A DNA stretch of 64,000 nucleotides. It comes from Megamerina dolium (taxonomy: Eukaryota > Arthropoda > Insecta > Diptera > Megamerinidae). The stretch is taken from NCBI GenBank assembly GCA_963854835.1, contig OY978525.1, positions 92,532,136-92,596,135 on the forward strand, read 5' to 3'. Of the stretch, positions 47,098 through 61,800 are shown in pieces (the first letter of the stretch is position 1; every line of letters starts with the position of its first letter). Position numbers and translations under genes: made by a program. The notes beneath the pieces were generated by a model. That model was not told where the DNA came from. It made no database searches and worked only from the letters and a program-made list of their open reading frames with translations.

Positions 47098-50000
47098 CCT
47101 TATACAAAATTGAAGAAAATATTATGTTTCTTATTTTTATTTAAGTTTAACTTATTTTGTTTTACTGAATTTTTTTCTTTTTTGGTGTGGAGGTCATGTG
47201 AATCCAATACAAGAGTTTATGTATCGTTGTAATTTTGCTCTTCTTATAATACAAATGTATTTTGCAAATGTCAAAATTGGTTGTCATAAAAATCACATCG
47301 AATAGTACAGAATATAATTAATATTTCTTGTTTGTTTGGCATTTCATCCATACTCTCGTTACCATAAGATACACCATTTCATGTTTATCGCAATTAATCG
47401 CTTCTTGTAGAGCAAAAAAAAAACTTTGAAGATCAACTTCATTCTTTGTTATTTGATTTTTTGCAAACATTTTCAAACATGTTATTTGGTAAAAACAAAA
47501 AAAAAAAAAAATTATATTAATAGTAAATAAAGAAATGCTAAAAAAATATTAATGATAATGATTGAACTGTACTAAATATTCATTAATCAATTGCTTGCTT
47601 GTATTTGTAAGGGTACTGATACAATAAACACTATAGGTATATCACAAAATGAAAATGAACAAAAAAAAAAACAAAATGAACTTGTAAATTGGAAATTACT
47701 TATTTTCGTTTTTTCTTTTAATATTTTTAAGTGGGGTGGATGACTAGTATTGAATCATATAAATATGATGGCCATAATGGTGAAGATGATATTGTTAATG
47801 GTGTTATTGATGAGTGTTCAACTTGGCTCAGTTAATGATAGGTGATTTTATAAACTACGATATATGGATTAAATGGATCATGGTCATAGTATTAAGTAGG
47901 TATCAATACTTGTACAATTTTTTGTATAATAAGTAGTTGATTTATTTTTTGATTTATACTTTATATATTTTTCAGCATATATAAGACATGCATACATGTA
48001 TGTACATATGCCTATGCAACTTTAAGGCTTATATATGTATTACACTAAAGCCAGATATTCATGTATATTAACAATTACAAGTGATGGTCATATCAATTAA
48101 TTGGGGATCCATTTAGATGTACTTTTTTCAGAAATAAATTATAAAAATAGAAAAAATTAAATTTGATCATGTATCTTAATTATCATATAAAAGAACTATA
48201 ATTTATATTTATTTTTTCTAGATTATTTCTTTTAAATGCCGACCGCAACTATCAACGTCCTTTCCACGCCATGAAATATCATATAATATTGAGTAAAATT
48301 ATTACAGAAATTCGACACTATATATTATATTTAAGAACAAAAAAAAAAAAATAAATAAAATATATTCATATCGACATCACAATTGAAATTATGCTTTACT
48401 TAAGAGTGGCCGCCTACTCAAAATATTCTTTATTGAAGATCGATGATGATATTCGCTTGACAATAATGTCTCCAACACGGACTACTAGCAAAAATACAAT
48501 ATGATATTTAAAAACGGTTGCTACTCGTATATTCGAAATTTGGAATCAATGGAAAACCACAACTGCCATAACAAAGAACATCTGAACTTTAGTAAGACCG
48601 AATCTCTCGTAGATATTATTTAGCCAGTTTCAACACTATCTTGATAGTGTTGAAAATAGTCATTGGTCGGTAAGATTATACAAATCATTCATTTAGTACA
48701 CGTAAATTTATTTAGAATCATATGTGAGCATGAAAGACCTTCACCGGGACTAATCTCCCAGATTCATTTGCTATATTTCGACACTATAAGAATCAAATTT
48801 TCTCCTATTGTTCTCATAAGAATGATAAATTTTTGTTTATATAAAGTGAAACTATTGAATTACTTGATCCGATGCTGAAATCATCTACCACGTTTTCTAA
48901 AGCTTAATATAATAGCCATTATGAAAACCGCCCTCATATCCTAATACTTTATTAATGCCAAAATATTAATCAAATGATATTACCAAATGTGAATAGAATG
49001 AAAAAAAAAAGGTATTAATAAAATCAAAATGTGTGCAAACGAATAAAAAATCAATTATTCTTATATTAAATTTTTATAATTCCTATTTTTTGCTCTTTGA
49101 CTCTGATATGTTCGCACATTTGTTTTAAATGTCTATATAATTTTGTTAATTCATTTTTATTTATCTACTATACACATTATTGTTTAAATCATTTAATTTT
49201 TCGTTTTTGCACATTAGTTAATAACTTTGCAACAAAAACAGAAAAAATAATAAAAAATAAAAGTATAATAATAAGTTAAAAAGTTTGTATGTATAAACAA
49301 TAAAATACATAATATGTGTACAGAAAACATGTCATTTTATATCTACTTATTATACAATATATTCCCTGTGGCTACATTAAATATTATGTTTTATTTCCGC
49401 TTCTTGTATTTGAAAATTTCAGGCAGTTAGATAGAGGCAATACAAATTCTTAATTACCTGTTGGTTTATTCTGTTTGTACATTATAATAATAATGTTATG
49501 TTGGTAGCTTTAATGTTACTACCAATTTTTGATGATGGTCCTCATCTTAAATGTAGCAGTTTTTTTTAAATTCTCTATTCTAGCAATATTAGCTCAATGA
49601 CAATAATAAACCCGCTTTGCAAATTTCAGAAAAGAAGAAAACAAAAAAATGCTTATGAATGTATGTAGTCATAATGATAATCATAATAATTAATTAAGTA
49701 AATGAAACCAAAAATTTACTAACCAGCAGTAGCAGAAATACCAGCAACACTAACGATAACAACAACCACAACAAGCACAACAACAATGACAATTATATGA
49801 AATAAATGTTCAAGGTTACTTCTTTTCGTTTTCATTATGATTTCTTCTTGAGTAGGTCGCAATTTTGGTAACTTGAGGTTATTCTATGAGTAAGTATAGA
49901 TTTGTTGTTGTTGTTGCTGTGGGGAGGCTTAACAAAAAAATGAAACAAAACAATACAACAAATCTAATGTACAATACACTAAAATGATTTAATTGTTGTC

Positions 50001-53000
50001 TTTGAGTTGTTTTGCTCATTCACACACAATGGAACTTGTACAAGAAATAATGCTACTTTTTGTTTTTTGTTTTTTTATTTCTAATACGGAAAATAAATGA
50101 ACAAACATGACACGCATTTCCGCCTATGAACATGTAGTTTAGTACAAATTATTATAAATTATTATATATATCTATATATTTATACTTATAGTGTATGCAT
50201 GTAGGAGTGAGCACGCGATTTTAGACATTTTTGGCTTTTTGAAATCATTTATTAAAGTCATTTTTAATAAGAAGTCATTTTTTTCTCAATCACAAAATTT
50301 GCGGAATAATACTGATATATTTTCGAACAAACAGACAAAAATATATTTTACATTCGAATATGTAAACGTGTGACAAAAGTCATTCATCATCAACAAACCT
50401 ATATATATATATATATATATGTATATTGTATGTAAATCTGACCATTGCTATTGAGTGAAGTGGCACGTGCACATAGTAGGTTCGTGTCTATGCAATTTTT
50501 CAACATTTTGCATTTTATGCTGGTACATACATAAGTATATAATTGATCCCTTTTGTTGAATAAATACGTACATAAATCTACGTATCACCTTGACTTGCCT
50601 CTTTTTTTTTAAATATAATTTGCGGGGGGCCAAATTAAATTGTCTTTGTCATATGTTAAAAGTTGAGTAATATGAATTTATTGCATGCATATTGTTAATT
50701 TTCATTTTATTTGTTACAATTACATTTACTGTTACGAGTATTGTTTAGAGCTCTCAAAAGACTGGTTATCGAATACTAATATTCGACGAAATTTATTAAA
50801 CCAGAAATTAATCGGTTATCCGAATTTTCATAGATATCATTGCGTATCTTCTATCATTGATATAACTTGTGAACGATGCCTAACTTGTATCTTTTGAATT
50901 TGAGTACTTTGAGACTTCGTCAATTTTACTAATTACTAGATGTTGGTTTCCTGAAACCTTGGATCAGCTTCTGATTCGACTAACTCAACAACGATTCCTT
51001 TTTTAAGTTGAAAAATTTTCTGTGAAATGATTATTTTCACAAGAGCTCTGTCGTTCTTAAATGGATATTATTTTTAAAGCTACTCTTAAAAAAATTAAAT
51101 GTGTTCGTTGGAGTTTTCGAGAAAAGTATTTGATAATCAATTTTATTAATTTATTTATTAATTATTATTATTTTAATGTATTAATGTTTTTTTTGGTGTT
51201 GGTAAAAAACCAATGTGCTTCAAATAAATAACCAAAAATAACTAACATACCAATGACCAGTTTTCGAAAGGGTATATTCGACATTTTTAATGGTTCAGAA
51301 ATGAAAATCCACTTAATATTTAGAATATTGGCGAGTAAAACTTATTGGGGATCGGCAATATTTTTATCCTCTCTATGGGCAGTTTTGGAGCGATGAGATC
51401 TAATTTTATATTTAAAAACATCCATTTTGTAAGGGAGCTATCGTAAGAGGCGGAGCTAGGAAGTAAGCATATTTCGAGAAAATGCTTGGAGAAATAGATT
51501 TGACAGGGGTCGATCATATATTGTATTTTACAGATTTACAGAATTATGGGATTGTTTGTCAATTTTTCGGAGTTTTCTTGGCTTGTTAGTAATTTTGGAT
51601 TGTTATTTTTTCGCCGGTTAGGAATGAAAAGCGATTTGACCATGTCAAACCATGTATAGAAATTTCTATCTTGTTTGGTGGACAAGACCTTTATTTTTGT
51701 CGTGTGCATGAGTTATCAGTCCAACATTAAAAAGTTAACCGATTAACTGGTTAACCGAATCTAAATTCATTTTCGTTATTAGCTGTTCTTATTGTTGAAG
51801 TGATTTAATATCGTTCAGTTTTGAATAATTTATAAATATAATATTACAAAGGGTATATGTTATATATATAGGTACGTGTACATATATATAAACAAAATCA
51901 ACATCGCCCACAGTCAAATTTATTTATTACAATTCAGTAATAAAGAGAAAAGATATAAATTAAAAAATATATATTATTTTACGCTATTACAAATAAACAT
52001 TGGCGCCAATCAATTTAATGTACTTGCAGATTATTTAGATTTTATGACATGCCAAAAGATAAATGGTCATACCATATCATTTTGTACTTTTATTATATGT
52101 CTATATAGAAATAAATCTAAATAAATCTAAAAAGTAATTATTGTAATTAGATATGAATTTGCTTTCCATCAAGCTCGAAAACGTTTCTTCGATGTTAGTG
52201 GGTATGTAGTTTATATATGTCAATTAAAGTTAGCGATATAAACAAATTATAATGACGTGCAGTTATATAAGGACTTTGATTTTACCTATCTGAATTAAAC
52301 ATTTAAAAAACTATTTCATCTCATCTATATGCATTGCCATTTGAGTTGAGATTGTTATGCTTTAAGTTCTGAGCGCATTTTTTGTAAGCGAAAATTAATT
52401 GCAATTTTGCAACTTTTGTTTTAAAATCTTTTATTTTTTAATTTGCACTTAAAATAACATTGTTGTTGCCTCCTCTAATGTAATTATAAAACCAGGTGAT
52501 CTGGAGAACATACATAATGAATACAGAGAATGGAAGGCAAATGTTTTTGAAGGACATTTTCAATTAAGCCGACTAATAACTTACAAATTTCAAGTTTCCA
52601 TGTTGTACGTATAATAGCAATATTGTTATAATAGCCAGAAACGTAATGAGTAAATTGGAGACCTCTTCAAAGTTCTACTTTTTCACGTTTTTTGAATCAT
52701 GCATACTCGTACATATGGACCTACATACTCATTTATACTAGCATCTATCATTTTGTATCTAATTTGCATGCAATAAAACTACTATTGGCTACTACTTGCT
52801 GAGCTGCTACTGATTATGTGTCTAAATAAACATGACATATACATAAAATACAATACACATTGTACTTGTCATTGTCCGATATGTCTGTTTTATTTAGTTA
52901 TGTGTGTGGTCTACATGCACGCACACATATAAATTAAAGCACGCACGCATGCAAATAAATTAAACAACGCAGGAATAAATTGCAAAAGAAAAAAGCGACT

Positions 53001-54317
53001 CAAGTAGGATGATATTTCTAGCTAACCACTAGTCAGCTAAAGAGATTCTCCATATATACTTACATACATAAACAGGACACTTTAATTAATTAATTCAGTA
53101 TATAAGTAGTTGCTACCATGCATATACTCGTGGAATGAAGAATAAAATAGTGCTTATTGTTGATATATCATGCGTAGGCTTTTATACAAATATATGCATA
53201 AAAAGTAGTTGCAATTAAGGTGAAATTAATTTATTTAACACTTAACTTAGAATCTGTGTGACGGCGACGATGATGATGCGAAGTGATGATAGAAATATAA
53301 GTGTATCCGGCGGTGTAGCTATGTATGTCCACCAGCAGCTAGATGAAGGATGACGTTGATAATCAGAGGTAATGTTAGGAAGGCTAGTAACTTGAATGCT
53401 TATCATGTAATCGTTTTCTACACGCTAATTAAATTACAACGTTCACATTCATTGTGCAGTGCAGTATGAGTATTAGGCTTAGGTATATACATATATATGC
53501 ATGTTATTGGCGTTAAAGTTCATTTATTATTTGCTGATGGTATGAATGTGTGAACATATGTGTAGATTTATATGCATGCATGCTGTTGTGTTAAGATGAG
53601 ACCAACAAAAGCATGCAATATTGGCTACATTGACTCATATACAACATTCAGATGCATATAGCAACATATACATGTATCTATAAGTCAGCAACATAATAAT
53701 ATGCAAATAAGTGAATATACATTGGCACTGTATTGAAGATTGCCCTTTGGTACACAAGTGTTGCGTGTTATTAATATAACTAACTGATAGGTGTTATGTA
53801 TGTAGCCTAAGCATCGCTAACATAATTTATAAATAGTCATACGTAGCCATGCATATGTTCATCAGATTAAACATGAGGTATATAGACATAAACTTTGTAT
53901 TATTTTGTGCTATCAATGATTATTCTTATACTAAGGGCTACTCAATTTTTATAGCATACTTTCATAATGAGTCAACACGTATGTAAGTACAGTGAGTACA
54001 GTGTTTAATGTGGGGTTTTTTATTGCACCCTCTGTATGTGAGCTTGTTAATATTTTTAATAATAAAATTAAATTTATTTCAAGCGGTTCTCTATAAAAAG
54101 CATATATATTAATAGAACTTTACTATCATGAGCAATCCTATCATAATTCAAATTGATTATTTATTAAGTGGCATTACATTATGCGTCATCTTTCGAAATC
54201 ATTAATATATAGTATATTATATAATATGACTAAACTTATGTGCAAGTTTGAAAAATAAACATTTAAAGGGAAGACCCGAATACCTACGGAGACTTGTGAA
54301 TATGCTACAGTGAGTAA

Positions 54318-54813
54318 TAGCCTAGACAGACGGCAATCTAATTCCGGATTACCTAGTTAATCCGCATTAACTTAATGAGTTAATTCTCAAAATAAAAGAG
54401 GATTAGGGCAATTTGCGATGGTAACACTGCTGAAAATTTTCTATTTTGAATTTTTCTCCATCCATTTTACAAAATATTAGGTGTGTTCGCTTATAAAAAA
54501 GTTTCAACAATTGTTAACAGTTTTCAACATGAAAAGCGTTGGCGAACAAATAAATCCAGATGTCAATTACGAACTGTGAATGTCAATTTACAAGTTTCTG
54601 ATAGTTTTCAGTTCACGTACTTCTTGTAGATTTTCTCATATCGAGAGTGACAGATGACAGAAATTGATAGTGATAGTAATGTAAGTAAGCAGACCTAATA
54701 AAACAGTAATCAGCCGTTTAGTTAATCCGCAATACTGCCGTCTGTCAGGGTAATATTTTATTCGGATTAAGTGCGCCGGTAATCCGGATTAACGCTGCCG
54801 TCTGTCTAGGCTA
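54318..54813. mobile_element. 496-bp MITE with 18-bp inverted repeats and TAA duplication
   Basis: The ends are perfect 18-bp inverted repeats (TAGCCTAGACAGACGGCA), extended by a shared TCCGGATTACC. TAA occurs immediately outside on both sides (54315-54317 and 54814-54816), consistent with a Harbinger-type TWA duplication. It has no coding capacity. Its middle part (about 54478-54690) resembles the remnant upstream of PI31. Confidence 0.83.
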
Positions 54814-54954
54814 TAATAGGTGTACAAATGAGTTCCCTTTGATTGAGTTGTTTGCATTAACAACATACTTTAACGCATGCAATTCGTCTGCATTTTGGGT
54901 GTATTTTCCCTTGTCATTGATGTTTATATGACATAAGTTTATATGGCAAGATTT

Positions 54955-55480
54955 CATGATGGACATTTTAGTCTTGAGGATGATGCTCGTAGTGGCCGTT
55001 TCTTTCATTCTTTCAAATTTTACTCCATGTTAAACTGAAAATTAATTTGCAACAATTTCAGTTCGATTGTATGCAATGGGAAAGATTCAAAAGGAAGGAA
55101 AGTTGGTACCTCATAAACTAACCGAAGAAAACAAAAATAGAAGAATTGATATCTGCATGAATTTGCGTTCTGGATACCAAAAAATAAACAAAAATTTTTG
55201 CACAAAATCATTACAGTACGGAGTATTATCAACAACACATGATGACCAAATTAAGTGACGCTCTGGAGAAAAAAACGTCATTTACTGGGCAAGGAAGTCG
55301 AAAAGCAAAACCAACATAGAAATTTGTATTCTCCTTAAGCTCGGAAGTTTTCTAGTATGCGGCGTATTCTCCGGACTAGACTCCTTCCAAAGACTACTTA
55401 TTTAGGTTAATGCAGTCTCATTTAGCTGACCAGCGGTTCTCTAAAGTTGAAGATATAAGAAAATTGTTCGATTTTGCTTT
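54955..55480 (+). pseudogene. mariner transposase fragment
   Basis: The plus strand first gives LEDDARSGR (near 54973-55000), a mariner linker motif. After a frame change, 55067-55258 gives GKIQKEGKLVPHKLTEENKN followed by RRIDICMNL, the segment just before the first catalytic Asp. The DEKW block itself and the later catalytic region are not recognisable. Frame breaks show it is dead. Confidence 0.72.
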
Positions 55481-55575
55481 AAAACCATCAAGTTTCTAAC
55501 GAGAGGGTACTCAGCATCTACCCGATATATATCAAAAGACCATAGATAATAATGACGAATATTTCGATTATTAGT

Positions 55576-55640
55576 GGGTGTCGTAGCTCAGTGGTTAGAA
55601 GCTCGGAAGAGAAGCTCGGGGCCTACAAGTGCCATATTAA
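55576..55640 (+). repeat. tRNA-like fragment, possible SINE head or tRNA relic
   Basis: GTCGTAGCTCAGTGGTTAGA contains a good RNA polymerase III A box (TAGCTCAGTGGTTAG, 55584-55598) placed as in a tRNA D arm. The downstream sequence has no B box (GGTTCGANTCC) and cannot fold as a full tRNA by eye, so this is a truncated tRNA-derived repeat rather than a tRNA gene. Confidence 0.4.
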
Positions 55641-58600
55641 AAAATTTTATTTGATTTATTAATAAATAATTATTATAATTATTAATGTAAAAAAAACTAT
55701 AGAAATTTTTAGTTTGAGTTACTTTACTAGATGAGGATCCAAGTAGATAATTAAATTTTTAAACAATTTGTTTAAAGGAAAATTTTTCAAAATTTATAAA
55801 TCAATTTCATTTTGAATAGATGGCGTTATTCTGTGGGAAAATATATGCAATATTGATTGTAAGCCATATATTAAGTCAAAGCATGTTTATTATTCTCTTT
55901 TAATTTTTACAGAATCTTCTTAATGGAGCGAATTTAACCACACAAGTTCGATAGTTTGATTAGGTTTTTAGCCAAAAATTCTACGTGCTAGTCACATAAG
56001 CCTATATTTGGTTTTGTTCTATCAAATAAATGTATGTGAAAGTAAAAGAAAAAATCGATTAACATACACCCAATTCATGACGCGACATATTTTTTGCCGT
56101 TTCTTCATTAATCATATGGCAGCTTATTTGATTTAATTTCTAATGAAATTCTTGATAAATGAACACAAACAAATCCACCTCTAGAACGATATATACATAT
56201 ATGTACGTAGGTATACAAAAGATAAAGCTGGACTTTCAAATTAATCATTAAGCCAACAAACTTGTTTCACATCTAATTAACAATAATAATTTTTTAATGA
56301 ATTTATTTATTTTTAAAAGAACAAAAAAAAAATAGTTACCAGCATTTCCATTTGATCTTATGTTGAGAATATTTCTTACAATGCGGTGTCTAACATACAT
56401 CGATCGAATGAACCTAATATCTCTTGTAGGCATATGCGGTAAATACATACGCACATATTTCATAATGATATGTTTGTATTTTGCGTATCTAAATATAATC
56501 GATATAGGTAAGTATATACATTTGTATGTAAAATATATAAATATAAATAATCACTAAACAAATAACAAAAATATAAAAAAAGGCTTTTATAAAATGTTTC
56601 GATAGTAAATTAGAAAATTTCGTATAACAAATATTCAAGTTAATATAAATTGTGAATTTATGTTTTATTAAATGGTAATATTTGCTACACGTGCAAGATT
56701 TTTTTTTATTTAAAATATAATGGATATACAAAAGATAATATTGTTGTTGCTTTCTTCAGCATAAATTGTTTACGAACATTTTATATGAAAGTGAAATTGT
56801 CTACATCGTTTCTAAACTTGAAATATTTATATGATAATTTAGTACTGTAGCGAATTTTGTTCCCGGTTGATTAGACAATTTATAGCATACCTACCGAAAT
56901 ACTTTGATTTAGTAACATTTATTGTCAAAACATATTTAAGGTATTTCAAACAATATTGATATTTTTTTAAACATATGCAAATGGATATTTTGTATAATAT
57001 TTGTTTTTTTATAACATTGAATTTTATTGTTTATTGTTTTTGCAAATGATATTAAATTGCATTGGTGTTTTGAATAAAGATTCACCACATTTCTAAACAA
57101 TAGGATTTCATTTATTTATTATATATATTGGAATTATCTAGATATATTCAGAAATGAATCATAAAAGAGATGTCTTATAAACGTCTTGCATCTTTGAAAT
57201 AAATTTTATGTTATTTTAATGCTGTTGCCAAGAGAATTGTCTCCATTTCGAATTCTTATACAAGTTTGCTTTATGTAAGTTTTGTTAAAAAGTGAATAAA
57301 AATTAAAATATTTATAATTAGATACAAGGTTATGGTACACAATGGTATCGATCATTAAATTCAGGCATTTCAACTTGAACAAATGATAGAAAACATAGAA
57401 AATCGGCATAATTATCAAAATCAAGAAGAAAGAACGATACATTGGATCAAAGGATAATCTAAAATGTTGCAATAAAAAAAGTGCAACAGTATTCTTTAAA
57501 GATTGGATAATTATTCATATAAAAAGCTTGTGATTTAGATCAAAATTGTTTTCACTCTGGAAACTGCAAATTAAGCAATTCATGTACAATTTTCTTCTCA
57601 TTGATTTTCAAGTGTATTGTACTCATTGACGATTCTTGAGATATTTAATATGATTTACCGACTATAATAAGGGGAACAATAGGTCTATTAGTCGTAGTGC
57701 TATAGGTCTATCGTAACAAAAAATGTAATAATACAGAAGATCCTTTTGATGAACTAGTACGTAATGGTGATTTCTCATAGAACACTATTTGCATTCACTT
57801 CCATTATAACATGACTTCCTATTCAGTGGCCTCATTTCGTATTTCTTACAAGTTAATTTACCGAATTATGGAAAAGTGCTTGAAAAAGCCCTCTATAAGG
57901 AATTCGGTAAGGTAACGAACCTATTATTTCATATATGATATGATAAAATGAAACATTTTATTAGCATTTTATATTTTAATAGAACGTAATTTAATATCGC
58001 TTAATGACTTTTTAGAAATTGTATTGACGCACATTTTCTTTTGTAGTCTAGTAAACGCATTTTGCCTACTAGCTGGACTAGGCTAGCAAGGCTATTGCAA
58101 GAATTACGGCTATAAAGAAAGAGCGTTTGTATCAGAACTAACAATTTGAAAAGGATGGTCTTAGACTACATTCAAATCAAAAATTCCATAGATCCTAAGC
58201 TCATGGAAAATTATTGAACAAACTTAATTATGGTGAAAATGCGTTTGACTTCCGACCCATTTGAAATCACCCTATATTTTTTTATTGTAAACTTATTTAT
58301 TTGGTATTATTTCTATGGATTTTGATTTCACTATAATGATGTCGTTTATGATATTATTCAATGGTTTCAGTTTGCAGGTTGGCTTGAGATTTTCCTAAGC
58401 GAGTTTTTATGTATTAATTTAACAAATTTCTATATTATGCTTAGTTTCGGAAAAGTTTGTGTTTCTCTCATATGTCGAAATTCAAATGCTGTTTAACTAA
58501 ATATCATATCAACAAAGACTGAGTGTCGTCTGAGTAATAGTAATTAGTATAACATATTATTTACAACAACTCTCATTAGTGTAATCATGCTTTTTGTTGT

Positions 58601-58799
58601 TGTTGTAACTATTGATGCAACAATAACTGCAATTTACACGTCTCTATATATTTATTATTTATTATAATTTTTCTCTAGTTAATTATGTTTGATCATGCTA
58701 TTGAGTCTATTGATAGTAGTTACTACACCAAAATATTGCTTTAAGGCCTTTTTGGACAAAAACGAAAGATCGAAACAACAAATGTATGTTTTTGTTCTT

Positions 58800-58836
<37 letters not shown>

Positions 58837-61800
58837 TTGAAAGATTTCAATTCACTTAATTTTAATTGTCTTTAATTTAAAAGTGTGTCGTAATTATTGT
58901 TGTTGCTTGCTTTGTTTATAGTATTTGTTGATTTTGAATGCTCTCCGCTAAAGTAACTTACTTATGAGTACCTCATGAGTTGAGAGCTCATTAATTTTTG
59001 ATTTACTACGAGTATTTTTAACAACTCAATTACTTGCGCCATATACAAGCAGATTCAATAAAATTTGACGTTTGTCCATCATATACAATACTAACAACAT
59101 GCTAGTATGTGTGTGTGTGCAAGTGTTTGTGAAATCATTTATTTTAAATTTGTTCACATTAAAATTTATTATGATTTTTCAATTTATTGTTTAAACATTA
59201 ACTATTATTTATAATGCCTAAATGCTTAATATTGTATTGGGAACATCATGGAAATGTATTCATTTAGAGATGATTTTTCTTAATGATTATTACATACATT
59301 AATCACAATTGATCTATAATCAATTTATTTGCACTTTTAAATGAGTATTATTGTTTATATTATTTTTTTTGTGGGAGTCAATAAGAGAAATTCATTAATT
59401 TCATATTGCAATCACAATAATGATGATTGTGATGATGAATGAGGGATGACCTTGTTGCCATCAATAATGAAATTTCATTTTCTTTTTTTCTTTTCTTCGA
59501 ATTATGGTAGTATATAGAAGTAATGCAACAGACAAAGCTACATGAATATTATTTGCTTATAGTTTTCGTCTACAACATAATAGGACAATGGCTAAACTCC
59601 TCATCACTTAACTACGTCACATCGTTACTATACAACATGTACTAGATAGACAAGCAGTCAAGTAGTCGTCAGTCAGTCAATCAGTGTTAGTTACTAAACT
59701 ACTACATAGTTTGTTTACTTATGTACATGTATTCAGTAATATTTATAGTTGTTGTTATTGTTAGTAGTACCTTTAGATTGACATAGAAATCGTTACAAAT
59801 TTGACTTAGTGACATTTTAGCGCATCATCACAATGAAAAACGTGCTGTGCTGCCTTATATGTGCTATACGTGGAGTAAACATATATCGCGAGTATACTCG
59901 TAGACGGATGCAAACAATGAAGGTAGATCTATACGAATTGTATGCAATGTATATCAGACTTACATAAATACTTGTACTTGCACTAGGTATGCATAATGTT
60001 TCTTTTTCTGTTGTTGTTGTTGTTGTTGTTGTTATTGTTTTTGTGTTGTATGGTGTACATCATGGTGACTACGTTGTTATTGGAATGATTGCTATGGCAG
60101 TGGTGATTGCAAATGACAACAATGTTGTTGTTGTTCTTTGTGCAAACATATGTACACATATGCAAAAGTTAATAGCATATTACTAAGGTTTGGCCTTCTA
60201 TATTTATAGTTTATCTTTTTGTACATATACAATACATACATATAATATGTTCTATGTTTCCTATATGTTTTCGATTTCTGTTTGAAAATGAGCAAACACA
60301 ACCACAACAACAACAACAACAAAAGAGTCAATAATTTTATTAAGATTATCAGTGGCTTCTTCTCTTTGATATTAGAGTTAAAAAGCAATAAAAACACTAA
60401 AAACAAAAATAAAAAATAAAAAAAAAAACTAGAAATGCATCACATCAGTACTTGTGTTTTATTTGACTAAAGCACTTGGTTGCTACTAAAATTTTTACTG
60501 CTGATGTAAGAAATCATGCAAAAATTGTAATTTTGTATTTTACAACATCAAGCATCGTTTTCTTTGTATATGTTTGTATATTGTTTTTATTTTTACGGTT
60601 TTCATCATAAACAACTATTGTGCAATGGTAGCAGCAAATTATGTACAAATATTAATATGAAGAAGCAACAAATTTGTTGCTCAAATTATTTCAAATATAT
60701 TATTATAATAATTTATTTATACGATTTATAATTGGATAATTTTCTAATAACATTTAGTTGGGGATATCTGGTTAAATAAATTAAAATGTTTATATTATCG
60801 AAATCATATTAAAACTATTATCAATTGCGAAACTCTTGATATATGAAGAGGATCTTAGTTTTACCATAATTTTCAAATATAATGCTAATTGGTTAACAGT
60901 CAACCTTGATGAAGAATCTTGCAAAAAAAAAAATATGACAAATAATATAATAAATTAAACAACAGCAAAACAAACATAGGAAAGAAAAAAAAAAACACGA
61001 TCACAAAGTGCTTAGCACATAATTAAATATATTTCACAATTCCATGCATAATTTACTGTCAATATAGTAAAAACAATCAGAAAAAAATCACAAGCAATAA
61101 ATACAACTATATGTCCATAAGTGACAGCATTAAATGGCTCTAGCCAAATAATTGTTATTTTTACATGCATGCATTTATATGCCTTTAGCTATGCAATTGG
61201 CACTGTGATATTTAGTATGGTTGACTATGTTGATTGAACTCCCTCACCGATTCGAATTTAGCCAGGGGCACAATGTTTAATAATAATAAAAAGAGCATAT
61301 TCATTTATCTCTGATGTGCATATAATATTCCCACAAATTTAGAACTGCTGAAGCCGAAAGGTGTAGTAAATTATCCGCAGTATCGTATCACACCTTGTAA
61401 ACTATCATCAAAGTAGTAAAGGGTTTTCCATTATGCATACCAGAACTTTTTCAACAATCGAATGTCAGTATGAGAAAAAAATTAATTATATTCAAGACTA
61501 AGAATTAAAAGTAAAAAATTAAAAATTACATCCATTATCATTAACATAAAAATTAAACATTAAACACAAACAAAAACAGCGATAGAAATTACAAAATGGT
61601 GAACAAATTGAAAAGATAAGTGTAAAAAATCCGGAATAATGAATAAATAAAGCAACCATTACCAGTGTTACGTCACATACACAGCTGATTCTGTCAAATT
61701 CACTGAGAAGCGATTAGCGACATACACGAATTATTTAGAATTATTTATCAGAAATTCTAGGTGCAGTGCATTATGACATTGTTGTTGTCCAATTTGTTGC

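Noticed and set aside
51320..51517. 65-codon minus-strand frame
   Set aside because: No similarity recognised, AT-rich composition typical of random intron frames.
55576..55650. tRNA gene
   Set aside because: A box present, but no B box, anticodon arm or acceptor pairing; kept only as a tRNA-like fragment.
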